58,872 nucleotides of DNA, from positions 1 through 58,872 of the forward strand of contig CAJTTH010000017.1 in NCBI GenBank assembly GCA_910579125.1, given 5' to 3'. A program made the translations under genes and the position numbers. Positions 32,566-41,677 of this stretch are shown one piece after another. Position 1 is the first letter of the stretch, and each line of letters starts with the position of its first letter. This DNA comes from an uncultured Oscillospiraceae bacterium (GTDB lineage: Bacteria > Bacillota > Clostridia > Oscillospirales > Ruminococcaceae). The notes under the pieces were generated by a model, which was not told where the DNA came from, did not search any database, and saw only the letters and a list, made by a program, of their open reading frames with translations.

Positions 32566-34305
32566 TTACTTCTGCAGATCATAAACTTCCTTATAATACC
32601 CGTCGCGCTCAATAAGCTCCTTGTGGCTTCCCTGTTCCAGTATTCTGCCGTTTTTCAGCACTATTATTTTATCCGCGTACATTGCGGTGGAAATTCTCTG
32701 CGCCACAATAATTTTCGTACACTCAAATCCGGGGTCTTTCAGCGACTGCTGAATATGCTTTTCGGTCTCCAGATCGACAGCCGAGGTCGTATCGTCGAGA
32801 ATAAGCACCGCAGGCTTTACCGCAAAAGCTCTCGCCAGCGAAATACGCTGCTTCTGTCCGCCCGACAAGCCCACGCCGCGCTCTCCGACTATCGTGTCAT
32901 AACCGTCGGACAGCTTGCGGATAAACCCGTCCGCGTCAGCAAGCTCCGCCATTTTAACAACTTCCTCCTCGGGCATATCGGAATCGCCGTAGCTGATATT
33001 TCCGTCGATAGTATCCGAGAACAAAAACACGTCCTGTGTCGCCACGCCGATGTTCCGCCGAAGCTGATCGAGCTTGAGCATTCTCACGTCAACCCCGTCA
33101 ACGCGCACCGAACCTGCGCTCACGTCGTAAATACGCGGAATAAGCTCCGTCAGCAGCGTTTTTCCCGCGCCCGTCTCGCCCATAATGGCGACCGTTTCGC
33201 CCGGCTCGACCGTGAAGCTCACATCGTCGATAATCTTTTCATCGCCGAATTTCAGCGTTACATTGTCAAACTCAACTTTGCCCTTAAAGCGCCCGGGCTT
33301 GTCGACAGCGTCCTCGCGCGTTGCTATGCGCGGCTTGCCGTAGTACACCTCGATTATCTTGTTCGCCGAAGCGGTAAATCTCTGCCAGTCGTTGACGATA
33401 CTACCGAGTTGTCTCATGGGATTGCTCATCGTCCACACCAGACCCGAGAACGCTATGTACTCGCCGAACGTCAGCCGTCCGAAGATAACGAACAATCCGC
33501 CGCAAACCAGCATTACCACCGACAGCGACGACGCGCATGCCTCCAGAAACGGGAAGAATTTCAGCCATGTGAACGCCGCGTCCTTTGACGCGTTGCGAAA
33601 TCCTCTGCTCAGCTCGTCAAAGCGCTCTATCTCGTGATCCTCGCGCGCAAAAGCCTTGACAACACGGTTTCCCGAGATATTCTCCTCCGCCTGCGTGTTC
33701 AGGTTCGAGAGCTTTTCGCGCTGCACCTGATATTTTGGCGCGACCTTTTTGCGGAACGACGCCGTTATCAGCATAATGATCGGCGTTAATCCCGAAAGAC
33801 ACAGCGCCATAAGCCAATCGATACTGAAAAAGAAGATTATCGACGACGTGAATAAAACCACGCACTCCAGCACCGCGCGGAGTATCCACGCGATCGAATG
33901 GCGCACCATATCCAGATCGCCCGAAATTCTCGTCATTATATCGCCAGTGCGGTAGCTGTCATAGAATTTCGCGTCCTGATCCTCGATATTCTTGAACACA
34001 ACGTTTCTTATTTTGAATATCATCGACTGGGACGAGCGCTCGTACATCATCGTACTGCCGTATTCCATCGCGCCGCGCAGCACCGTAAATCCCACCATAG
34101 CTGCCAGCAGTCCGATAAGGTAGCCCGAACGCGTTTCCAGATTGGCGAGCGCGTTGTCGTTTACAATAAACGTGTCTGTGATTTCGCTGGTAATACGCGG
34201 CGTTATCGTAAACATTGACTGCGATATCACTGTGAATATCATTCCGCAGATATACAAGCCCCGCGAGCCCTCCATATTTTTCCAAAGCCATCTCAATAAA
34301 AACAT
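32566..34305 (-). CDS. ABC exporter half, degenerate-site subunit
   Basis: 579 residues: six membrane helices, then a nucleotide-binding domain. Walker A GETGAGKTL and signature LSGGQKQR are canonical. The residue after Walker B is Asp (VLILDDTTSAVD) in place of the catalytic Glu, and the H-loop His is replaced by Gln (IVAQRIST). These are the hallmarks of the non-hydrolysing site of heterodimeric exporters. It pairs with the downstream subunit (30614-32383), which has the complementary changes. It is the first gene of its unit. Confidence 0.92.
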   Translation of the reverse strand: MFLLRWLWKNMEGSRGLYICGMIFTVISQSMFTITPRITSEITDTFIVNDNALANLETRSGYLIGLLAAMVGFTVLRGAMEYGSTMMYERSSQSMIFKIRNVVFKNIEDQDAKFYDSYRTGDIMTRISGDLDMVRHSIAWILRAVLECVVLFTSSIIFFFSIDWLMALCLSGLTPIIMLITASFRKKVAPKYQVQREKLSNLNTQAEENISGNRVVKAFAREDHEIERFDELSRGFRNASKDAAFTWLKFFPFLEACASSLSVVMLVCGGLFVIFGRLTFGEYIAFSGLVWTMSNPMRQLGSIVNDWQRFTASANKIIEVYYGKPRIATREDAVDKPGRFKGKVEFDNVTLKFGDEKIIDDVSFTVEPGETVAIMGETGAGKTLLTELIPRIYDVSAGSVRVDGVDVRMLKLDQLRRNIGVATQDVFLFSDTIDGNISYGDSDMPEEEVVKMAELADADGFIRKLSDGYDTIVGERGVGLSGGQKQRISLARAFAVKPAVLILDDTTSAVDLETEKHIQQSLKDPGFECTKIIVAQRISTAMYADKIIVLKNGRILEQGSHKELIERDGYYKEVYDLQK

Positions 34306-34371
34306 AATTACCTCTTAAAGCAAGCCGCGCTGTCAACGCGTTTCGTTTTGTCCCACATTTTAAAGCCGCGC

Positions 34372-34392
34372 CGTTTATTCGCCGCGGCTTTT
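34372..34392. terminator. Terminator between the ABC-F unit and the exporter unit
   Basis: AAAGCCGCG, loop, CGCGGCTTTT with T-rich exits on both strands. It lies 58 bp after the end of the leftward 34450 gene. Confidence 0.75.
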
Positions 34393-34449
34393 ATAAATTT
34401 TACACTCAAAAAATCTCTCTGTCTATTAAAATAATACTTTCTTCCGATA

Positions 34450-34785
34450 CTATTCTACTTTTTCGACCTTATAATAAAACTTGTACATTTTCTGCACGGA
34501 ATTCTCCAGAAAATAATAGTGCTTGATATACGCCACGGTCATAATCAGAAACAGCACCGCAAGCAGCAATATCCCGATTTGCCGTGCCGAGAAATACATC
34601 ATCAGCGACAGCAGAAAAAACACCGCAAACGACATTGTAACTATCAGGTGTATCAGCCGCTCATGCTGATAAAACTCAATGCGCTTGAGCATTTCCGCAC
34701 GCATTTTCAGCAGCTCCTCCTCAGTGTGCTCCACCGAAAAAAACTGCTCCAGAAGCGCCAGATACGCCCTTATCTCCTTTGTCAT
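34450..34785 (-). CDS. Small membrane protein, 111 aa
   Basis: No named family recognised. A cytoplasmic, Glu-rich N-terminal helix (LLEQFFSVEHTEEELLKMRA) is followed by two adjacent membrane helices (LIVTMSFAVFFLLSLMMYF; GILLLAVLFLIMTVAYI) and a short tail ending YKFYYKVEKVE. Its ATG overlaps the ABC-F stop by 4 bp, so it is coupled to that gene. No function can be assigned. Confidence 0.8.
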   Translation of the reverse strand: MTKEIRAYLALLEQFFSVEHTEEELLKMRAEMLKRIEFYQHERLIHLIVTMSFAVFFLLSLMMYFSARQIGILLLAVLFLIMTVAYIKHYYFLENSVQKMYKFYYKVEKVE

Positions 34786-36686
34786 AGTTCAAATTCCTCC
34801 AAAGCCGCCGCGGACTGCTCCCAATCCTCCATTGCAGTTTCCTGTTCGACGCGCAGCCGTTCTATCTCCTCCGAAAGCTCCATTGCCTTCTGATAGTCGG
34901 TGAGCGCCGACAGCTCTTCGGCTTTCGCGTTTATCTCCGCGTCGAGTTCCTCAATACGTTTTTCGAGCCGAGAGACCTTTCCCGCGAGCTTACGCCGTTC
35001 GCTTTCGCGCTCCTTGCGCTGTTTGTAGTCGAGCGCCTGTTCGGACTTCTTCGGCTTTTCGCTGACGGTATTCGCGGCGGCGGTCTGCTGTCGCTCCAGA
35101 TAGTAATCGTAATTGCCGAGATAACCCTCCGCGCCGTTCTCGGTGAGCCTGTAAACACGGTCAGCGAGCTTGTTTATCAGATAGCGGTCGTGCGAGATAA
35201 CGAACAGCGTGCCGTCGTAATTAAGCAGCGCGTTCTCCAGAGCCTCGCAGGACGTGATGTCCAAATGGTTTGTAGGCTCGTCGAGCAGCAGAAAGTTCGC
35301 GCCCGAGAGCATCAGCTTCAGCAGCGCGACCCTCGCGCGCTCGCCGCCCGACAGCTCCGAAATGAGCTTATAGATGTCGTCTCCCTTAAACAGAAACGCC
35401 GCCAACGCCGTCCGCACCGCCGTTTCGGTCATTTTCGGGTAAGTATCCCAGACCTCGTCCAGTGCGGATTTGCTTTCGGTAAGCCCGCGCTGCGCCTGAT
35501 CGAAATACCCGACCTGAACGCGCGTTCCGTACCTGAACTCTCCAAGGTCGGCGTTATACTGCCCCATAAGCACGCGGAACAGCGAGGTCTTTCCGGAGCC
35601 GTTCCCGCCTATGAGGAACACTCGCTCGCCCTTTTTTATGTCCAGATTTACACCGCGAAAGAGCGTTTTTCCGTCAAATCCGAGCGCGAGGTTATTCGCT
35701 TGCAACACATCGTTGCCGCAGCCGTCCGCAGCCTTAAAGCTGAACTTTATCGCCTTGGGAGCGTCCTCGGGCTTGTCAAGCGTCTCCTCAAGGCGGTCGA
35801 TAGACTTCTGCTTGCTCGCTATGGTAACGTAATTGTGCGCCTGATTCCAACGCTTCTGCTGCTCGATAATACCCTCAATTCGCTTTATCTCCTTGACCGT
35901 GGAATCGTAAACCTTTTGGCGGCGCTCGGTATCCTCGGCTTTAAGCTCCAGAAAGCGCGTGTAATTGCCCTTGTAGTCGCGTATATGGCGGTTTTCAAGC
36001 TCGATAGTCCGTGTCGTTACCTTATCCAGAAAATAGCGATCGTGCGAGATTACGATATACGCGCCGCGGTAATCCCCGAGGAACTTCTCCAGCCACTCCA
36101 CCGATTGTATGTCCAGATGATTTGTCGGCTCGTCGAGCAGCAGCAGATCCGCGTCCGAGAGCAACAGCTTCGCCAATTGCAACTTGCTGCGCTGCCCTCC
36201 CGACAGCACCTGAGTGTTCAGCTTCAGATCGTCCTCTGAGAACCCCAGTCCGCCAAGAGCGGCGGCGGTGCGGCTCTTGTAGGTCATTCCGCCCTCGCGC
36301 TCGAACTTTTCCCGCAGCGCGGTCATTTTCTCGATAGTCTCTGCAGAGGTATCGCCGAAGTCGATCTTATCGTGCAGCTCAGCTAATTGCAGCTCTGTTT
36401 CCTCAAGCTCCGCGAATATCGTCAAAGCCTCGTCGTAGAGCGTTTTTGTGCTGTCCTTGCACGCGAACTGCTCCATAAAGCCGATCTTGCAGCCCCCCGC
36501 AATATGCACGCTGCCTGCGTCGGGGGTATGCTCCCCTTTTAACAAGCGGAACAGAGTTGTCTTGCCGCTGCCGTTCACCCCGACAAATCCTATTTTTTCG
36601 CCCTCGTAAACGTCCAGCGTAACACCCGAAAAAAGCGTTCTGTCCGCGAACGACATGGCGATATCGTTTAATCCCAAAAGTAGCAT
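34782..36686 (-). CDS. ABC-F family ATPase
   Basis: 634 residues with two ABC domains and no membrane segments. First: GVNGSGKTT, LSGGQRSK, LLLLDEPTNHLD. Second: GGNGSGKTS, LSGGERAR, FLLLDEPTNHLD. The linker (about residues 240-310, basic, helical) and a C-terminal coiled coil (KQRKERESERRKLAGKVSRL and onwards) are present. ABC-F proteins act on the ribosome E-site. This one looks like a housekeeping Uup/EttA/YdiF-type member, but antibiotic protection cannot be excluded. Confidence 0.9.
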   Translation of the reverse strand: MLLLGLNDIAMSFADRTLFSGVTLDVYEGEKIGFVGVNGSGKTTLFRLLKGEHTPDAGSVHIAGGCKIGFMEQFACKDSTKTLYDEALTIFAELEETELQLAELHDKIDFGDTSAETIEKMTALREKFEREGGMTYKSRTAAALGGLGFSEDDLKLNTQVLSGGQRSKLQLAKLLLSDADLLLLDEPTNHLDIQSVEWLEKFLGDYRGAYIVISHDRYFLDKVTTRTIELENRHIRDYKGNYTRFLELKAEDTERRQKVYDSTVKEIKRIEGIIEQQKRWNQAHNYVTIASKQKSIDRLEETLDKPEDAPKAIKFSFKAADGCGNDVLQANNLALGFDGKTLFRGVNLDIKKGERVFLIGGNGSGKTSLFRVLMGQYNADLGEFRYGTRVQVGYFDQAQRGLTESKSALDEVWDTYPKMTETAVRTALAAFLFKGDDIYKLISELSGGERARVALLKLMLSGANFLLLDEPTNHLDITSCEALENALLNYDGTLFVISHDRYLINKLADRVYRLTENGAEGYLGNYDYYLERQQTAAANTVSEKPKKSEQALDYKQRKERESERRKLAGKVSRLEKRIEELDAEINAKAEELSALTDYQKAMELSEEIERLRVEQETAMEDWEQSAAALEEFEL

Positions 36687-36710
36687 TTTTCACTCCCATA
36701 AATAACAAAC

Positions 36711-36770
36711 TGCCGAAAACATCCAAAAGCCCGACCGCGCAGAACGCGATCGGACAAATGATTTTCGGCA
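36711..36770 (-). terminator. Nested hairpin after the PrsA-like lipoprotein gene
   Basis: Inner stem CCGACCGCG / CGCGATCGG (36731-36753) is enclosed by TGCCGAAAA / TTTTCGGCA. On the minus strand the inner stem is followed by GGCTTTTGG. It probably ends the proBA unit before the ABC-F gene. Confidence 0.65.
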
Positions 36771-36793
36771 GTCAAAGTATACACGTTTTCCGA

Positions 36794-38008
36794 TTACTTC
36801 TTGTTCAGCTTTTCCGGAGCATATTTGCTGTTCACAAGATATTCGTCAAGATCAACCTCGTAATTCTGATATGTGATCTCCATCATCGAATCGTAATCGT
36901 CGCCCTTGATCGACTTCAACAGACCGGTGCGGTTTTCTTTTATCCATGTTTCCTTTGTTGTCGCGTCCTCGCGAACGATAACATACGCCGCGTTCTCGCC
37001 CTCAAAAACGGTCGCCTTACCGTCGGCAGTCGCGTTCCAGACGTACTCCGTTACCTTTTCGTCCAGCGAAGAGTTTTCCTTGGAAACGAAAACGTCAAGA
37101 TCGTCAAGCGACTCCGCCTTTTCGGCAGTCGCCGCGTCCACTGCCTTTTTAACGTACTCCTCCTCGGTGAGCTTGTCCTCGTTATCCTCCTTGTAGGAGC
37201 TTTCGGCGGAAGCCTTTGCGGAATCCTGCGCCGCCGCGAGGTCGAAATCGTACTTCACGTCGATAAAGCTCTCGCCGCCGTTCAGGCGATCGGCGTAAGC
37301 CTTTGCCTTGTCCTTGATCTCCTGCTTTTCCTCGTCTTTTTCAAGAGCCTCGCCCTTGTAGTTTTTGTAGTTGAGCGTAAGCATTTTTACTGCGGCATAG
37401 TTCTCGGTAATGTACTTGTTAAGCTCCTCGTCGGTAACGGGGAGCGTTCCGTCCGTATCATAATAATGCAAAAACAGCTTATCAGAGAGCTTGTTCACTT
37501 TGCCTATCTCCTTGAGCGACTCAATGCCGATACCCATGGACTCGTAGTATTCGCTCATGGTATTCACGCCATAGAGGTACTGAACATATATATTACTCTC
37601 GTCCCACGCCGACTGGACTTCCTTGTTTACATCAGCGATCTCCTCGTCGGTGAGGCTTATCTCATAGCGCTTGCAAAGCTGCTGTATTGCCACGAAACGG
37701 CGCACCTGTCTCAGCGTATCCTCTTTTATCCACTCTGGAACGGACTTGCCCTCAACGTTCTGCTCGAAAATATCCACGCTCTCGGCGCTGCTTGTGCTGT
37801 CCGTGCTGCTGTCAGAGCTGCTGTTCTCCTCGTTGTATTTGGAATTCGCGTTGCTGAGAGCATTCTGCTGGAACGACAGATAAACGCCGTTTCTGATACT
37901 GATACCGTCCACGGTCATAATATATCCGTTGTCTCCGCAGCCGCAAAGCGACATTGTAAGTACGACGGCAAGCACTCCCGCCGCGATTTTCTTAAAATTG
38001 AACTTCAT
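36794..38008 (-). CDS. Lipoprotein of the SurA/PrsA foldase type
   Basis: 404 residues with a lipoprotein signal (about residues 1-22, lipobox LCGC). A Ser/Thr/Asp-rich linker follows, then a SurA_N-like helical region (DTLRQVRRFVAIQQLCKRYE, ISLTDEEIADVNKEVQSAW). A poorly conserved segment where parvulin proteins have their PPIase fold comes next (ENAAYVIVREDATTKETW). It is likely an extracytoplasmic chaperone; isomerase activity is uncertain. It is last in the proB-proA-38024 unit, 15 bp from the preceding gene. Confidence 0.75.
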   Translation of the reverse strand: MKFNFKKIAAGVLAVVLTMSLCGCGDNGYIMTVDGISIRNGVYLSFQQNALSNANSKYNEENSSSDSSTDSTSSAESVDIFEQNVEGKSVPEWIKEDTLRQVRRFVAIQQLCKRYEISLTDEEIADVNKEVQSAWDESNIYVQYLYGVNTMSEYYESMGIGIESLKEIGKVNKLSDKLFLHYYDTDGTLPVTDEELNKYITENYAAVKMLTLNYKNYKGEALEKDEEKQEIKDKAKAYADRLNGGESFIDVKYDFDLAAAQDSAKASAESSYKEDNEDKLTEEEYVKKAVDAATAEKAESLDDLDVFVSKENSSLDEKVTEYVWNATADGKATVFEGENAAYVIVREDATTKETWIKENRTGLLKSIKGDDYDSMMEITYQNYEVDLDEYLVNSKYAPEKLNKK

Positions 38009-38023
38009 AGTTGACCTCCTGTA

Positions 38024-38827
38024 TTACAATCTTTCGCTGCTGATCATTCTCACGGTCATAAGCGTATTTTTCTTATCCCAGCGGTTAATGGTGTATTCCA
38101 TTACCTTGTCCGCCTTAACCTCGGTGTTGTCGGAAATTATCGCCATTGAAGGCGGAACGTATTCCACCGTAAGCACATATGTGCCGTTGTTCTCTTTCAT
38201 ATCGGCGATTCTCGGCGCGTAGCTCAGAAAACGGGTGTTTATCGGGCACAAGTAAACGTGGTTAGCTTCGTCATAAACAAATCTGGTATCCGACGCGCCA
38301 ACCGACTGATGAGTGAGCGCCGCGCTGCTCCCGAAAATTTCCTTGCAGGATACGCTGACATTGTATTCGGGAATACTGTAAATGCCGCGCTCGACGCTTC
38401 TGTACTCCGAAATATCCTTGTTTACCAGAATATTCCAAATAGCACAACTCACCTTTGCGGAATTTGATATCTCGCTCTCATTTTCAAACGGCGCAACATC
38501 GTTAGCGACAACGGGCAGAAGAAACCGCGCAAACTCGTTTTTCAGCGAGGTGTTGTCCATAATATTATGCACTCCGTCCGAAACGAACTGCACCGTTGAA
38601 ACAATGCCTATGCACGCCATTATCACCACGAATATCGCCAGTCCGAAAAAGAATTTACTGTGCTTCTGCGGGCTTGGCGCGATAGTAACGTCATCCTCCG
38701 GCCCGGTTCCCAGATCGGTTATGTCCGTCTCAATATCCGGCTCCGCCTCCGACGACCCGAAAAGCTCGTTTATGATATCCTCGTTATGCTTTTCGCGCGC
38801 AGATATCTCCTTATTTTTTTTAGCCAT
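38024..38827 (-). CDS. Single-pass membrane protein, unknown
   Basis: 267 residues. A ~65-residue acidic cytoplasmic N-terminus (SSEAEPDIETDITDLGTG) is followed by one membrane helix (FFFGLAIFVVIMACIGIVST) and an extracytoplasmic domain of about 175 residues without recognised motifs (PPSMAIISDNTEVKADKVM). It lies 8 bp after proA and 15 bp before the PrsA-like gene. Envelope function is likely; nothing more can be said. Confidence 0.8.
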   Translation of the reverse strand: MAKKNKEISAREKHNEDIINELFGSSEAEPDIETDITDLGTGPEDDVTIAPSPQKHSKFFFGLAIFVVIMACIGIVSTVQFVSDGVHNIMDNTSLKNEFARFLLPVVANDVAPFENESEISNSAKVSCAIWNILVNKDISEYRSVERGIYSIPEYNVSVSCKEIFGSSAALTHQSVGASDTRFVYDEANHVYLCPINTRFLSYAPRIADMKENNGTYVLTVEYVPPSMAIISDNTEVKADKVMEYTINRWDKKNTLMTVRMISSERL

Positions 38828-38835
38828 ACCTGTTT

Positions 38836-40080
38836 TTATCCCCTTATCTGACCATTACCGTCAATCAAATATTTATAAGATGTAAGCGCATTTAATCCCA
38901 TAGGACCTCTCGCGTGGAGCTTCTGCGTGGAAATGCCGATCTCCGCGCCCAGCCCGAACTCAAATCCGTCCGTGAACCTTGTCGACGCATTGACGTACAC
39001 CGCTGCCGCGTCAATTCTCCGCTGGAACTTCCGTGCGTTCTCAAGCGATCCCGTTACAATGCACTCGCTGTGCCCCGTCCCGAATTTATTGATATGCTCT
39101 ATCGCCTCGTCAAGCGACTTGACAACCTTTGACGACAGCTTGTAATCGAGGAACTCCGTCGCGTAATCAGTGTCATCCGCGATCTTTTCCACCTTGATAT
39201 TTTCGGCAGTCCTTTCGTCGCCGACAACCGCGACCTTGCCCTGCCATAGCTCGTCCAGTTTTTTAAAGAACGCCGCCGAAACGCTCTCGTGAACCAGAAT
39301 ACTCTCGATAGCGTTGCAGACCGACGGACGCTGAGTTTTCGCGTTGTTGACGATATTCACCGCCATATCGAGGTCGGCGCTCTCGTCGACGTAAACGTGG
39401 CAGTTGCCCTCGCCCGTCTGTATAACGGGAACAGTCGCGTTCTCGATGACCGTGCGGATAAGCTGTCCGCCGCCCCTCGGTATGAGCAGGTCGATATATT
39501 TGTTGAGCTTCATCATCGCCACGGCGGTCTCGCGGCTCGTCTCCTCTACAAGCTGGATACAGTCCGCGGGAACTCCGAGATCGGCGATTGTTTTGCGCAT
39601 AAGGTCGACCAGAAATTTGTTCGAGTTTACCGCGTTGGAGCCGCCGCGGAGAATTACCGCGCTGCCCGCCTTAAAGCAGAGCGCTGCCGCGTCCACTGTG
39701 ACGTTGGGACGGTTCTCGTAGATCATACCGATAACGCCCATAGGCACGCGCGTCTGAACCACACGAAGTCCGTTCGGGAGCTCGCTGCCGCCCATTATCT
39801 CGCCGATAGGGTCGGGCAGCGCTATGACCTTGTCAAGTCCGTCGACCATACCCGCAATGCGCTTTTCGTCCAACACGAGGCGATCTATCAAAGTCTCGCT
39901 CATGCCTTTTTTCCGCGCGTTTTCAATGTCGAGCTTATTTGCGGCGATTATTGCGTCCGCATTTTGATTGAGCCGCCGTGCTATCTCGGAGAGAGCGCGG
40001 TTCTTGGTCAGCGTGCCGCAGTCCGCGAGTATCGGAGCAGCCGCCTTTGCAGCCGCGCCGATTTTTTCTATATATTCCAT
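38836..40080 (-). CDS. proA: Glutamate-5-semialdehyde dehydrogenase
   Basis: 414 residues. It reduces gamma-glutamyl phosphate in proline synthesis. ALDH fold with IYENRPNVTVDAAALCFKAG, LRGGSNAVNSNKFLV, and the catalytic Cys in KTQRPSVCNAIESILVH. It ends HARGPMGLNALTSYKYLIDG. It starts 10 bp after proB. Confidence 0.97.
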   Translation of the reverse strand: MEYIEKIGAAAKAAAPILADCGTLTKNRALSEIARRLNQNADAIIAANKLDIENARKKGMSETLIDRLVLDEKRIAGMVDGLDKVIALPDPIGEIMGGSELPNGLRVVQTRVPMGVIGMIYENRPNVTVDAAALCFKAGSAVILRGGSNAVNSNKFLVDLMRKTIADLGVPADCIQLVEETSRETAVAMMKLNKYIDLLIPRGGGQLIRTVIENATVPVIQTGEGNCHVYVDESADLDMAVNIVNNAKTQRPSVCNAIESILVHESVSAAFFKKLDELWQGKVAVVGDERTAENIKVEKIADDTDYATEFLDYKLSSKVVKSLDEAIEHINKFGTGHSECIVTGSLENARKFQRRIDAAAVYVNASTRFTDGFEFGLGAEIGISTQKLHARGPMGLNALTSYKYLIDGNGQIRG

Positions 40081-40090
40081 AATTTACCTC

Positions 40091-40906
40091 TTAATCCTTT
40101 ATTGCCTTAAACCATGTACAAACAGCGTCGTCGCTCTCAAACAGTTTGTAGAGCAGCTTCGGGTCTTTATTTCCGATAATTACCGTGTCAATGCCCGCCT
40201 CTGTCGCTATCTTCGCCGCCTCTATCTTCGTGAGCATTCCTCCCGTGCCGACCGACGAACCCGCACCCTGCGCCATTGTGATTATCTCCGTGTTGATCTT
40301 GTCAACCTCGCTGATCAGCTTTGTACCCTCCTCGGAGGGATCGCCGTCATACAGCCCGTCAACGTCCGTGAGCATAACGAGCAGGTCGGCTCCGCAAAGT
40401 GTCGCGACAGTCGCGGAAAGCGTGTCGTTCTCGTCAAAATCGAGATGCTTTATCGACACTACGTCGTTCGCGTTGATGATCGGTATAACACCCAGCTCGA
40501 ACAGCTTGTTGAACGTATTTATAACATTGGTGCGGCGCGTTTCGTTGCTGATAACATCTCGCGTCAGCAGCAGCTGAGCCACTTTATGGTTGTAGCTGTC
40601 GAACGTATCCGAGTAAAACTTCATAAGCTCCGTCTGCCCGATAGCCGCGCACGCCTGCTTTCCCGGCACGTCCTTGGGCTTTTCGAGAAATCCGCCCTTT
40701 GCCGCGCCGACACACTGCGCGCCGCTCGACACGAAAACTATCTCCTTGCCCGAATTTTTGAGATCGGCAAGCACCTCGACCAGTGCGCGGCTCTTGCGGA
40801 TATTCATACTGCCGGTCTCGGGATAAGCCAGAGTGCTGCTCCCGACTTTTATTACAACGCGTTTTTTATCCTTAAAACAAGGCAATTTAATCAGTTCCTT
40901 TATCAT
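40091..40906 (-). CDS. proB: Glutamate 5-kinase
   Basis: 271 residues, without the C-terminal PUA domain, as in many Clostridia. Amino-acid kinase fold: KKRVVIKVGSSTLAYPETG, VSSGAQCVGAAKGGF, NANDVVSIKHLDFDENDTL, GTGGMLTKIEAAKIATEAG. It makes gamma-glutamyl phosphate with proA downstream. The ATG at 40906 has no visible SD. A TTG eight codons on (40882) has AAGGA ten bases upstream and would give MPCFKDKKRVVIKVG, so the true start may be there. Confidence 0.95.
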   Translation of the reverse strand: MIKELIKLPCFKDKKRVVIKVGSSTLAYPETGSMNIRKSRALVEVLADLKNSGKEIVFVSSGAQCVGAAKGGFLEKPKDVPGKQACAAIGQTELMKFYSDTFDSYNHKVAQLLLTRDVISNETRRTNVINTFNKLFELGVIPIINANDVVSIKHLDFDENDTLSATVATLCGADLLVMLTDVDGLYDGDPSEEGTKLISEVDKINTEIITMAQGAGSSVGTGGMLTKIEAAKIATEAGIDTVIIGNKDPKLLYKLFESDDAVCTWFKAIKD

Positions 40907-40972
40907 GAAATTTCACATTGATTATCAAAACGTGAATTTAATGTGTAATTTATCTTGATCCACATACAATAT

Positions 40973-41001
40973 ATTATAACAAATACGAAAAAAAATTTCA
41001 A
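40973..41001 (-). promoter_or_regulatory. Promoter of proBA
   Basis: TTGAAA (40996-41001), a 17-bp T-rich spacer and TATAAT (40973-40978). The region 40907-41094 is otherwise AT-rich and holds no other feature I can see. Confidence 0.8.
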
Positions 41002-41094
41002 CACATTAAGGAAAAATATCACCAAATTTTTATTTAGCGTATATTTTTTTAAAACGTTCCTCAATAAATTTATGAAAAATACATAAAAAACCAC

Positions 41095-41123
41095 TTGATT
41101 TTTGTAAAATATTATGTTATACT
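41095..41123 (+). promoter_or_regulatory. Promoter of the DUF6106-acpS-like-GTPase unit
   Basis: TTGATT (41095-41100), 17-bp spacer, TATACT (41118-41123). It is divergent from the proBA promoter. Confidence 0.75.
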
Positions 41124-41158
41124 AAATCGTACAAAAAAGTTTCTAGAGGTGGAAGAAT

Positions 41159-41677
41159 TTGGATAATATCTGCGAACAGCTTGTCACAAAAAACCGCACG
41201 GGCGCTGACATCGCCAAAATAATCGGCATTATGATAGGGGCGGTGCTGTTGGCGTCGGTGTTTATGTTTTTCGCGATCGCGCTGGGACTTACGTTTCTCA
41301 TAATATTTGCCGTCGGAATACTCGCGCTCGGAATCTGGCTGCTCAGCGGCGTTAATGTCGAGTACGAATATATCATCACCAACAACGAAATGGACATTGA
41401 CAAAATAATCGGCAGACGCAAACGCAAGCGCATGATCACCGTCGACATCTCCAAGGCAACGGATTTCGGCGCATTTCCGAGCACCGAAGATATCGACGCG
41501 GACGCGACCGTTCATGCAACGACGGGAACTGAAAAAGACGCACATTATCTGATGGTCGAGCACAGCGGATACGGCACGGTAAAGGTTATTTTTAATCCTA
41601 ATGAACGAACGAGGGAGGCAATCGTGCAGGAGCTTCCGAACGCTCTTCGCGCGAGAATAAAGCACAATGTCAAGTAA
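41159..41677 (+). CDS. DUF6106-like membrane protein
   Basis: 172 residues from a TTG at 41159, with AGAGGTGGAAG as SD; no ATG fits. Two adjacent membrane helices (IIGIMIGAVLLASVFMFFAI; LIIFAVGILALGIWLLSG) are followed by a PH-like soluble region (VEYEYIITNNEMDIDKIIGR, RKRKRMITVDISKATDFG). The layout recalls DUF6106 proteins of Clostridia; I am fairly but not fully sure. Function unknown. It overlaps the next gene by 11 bp. Confidence 0.7.
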   Translation: MDNICEQLVTKNRTGADIAKIIGIMIGAVLLASVFMFFAIALGLTFLIIFAVGILALGIWLLSGVNVEYEYIITNNEMDIDKIIGRRKRKRMITVDISKATDFGAFPSTEDIDADATVHATTGTEKDAHYLMVEHSGYGTVKVIFNPNERTREAIVQELPNALRARIKHNVK

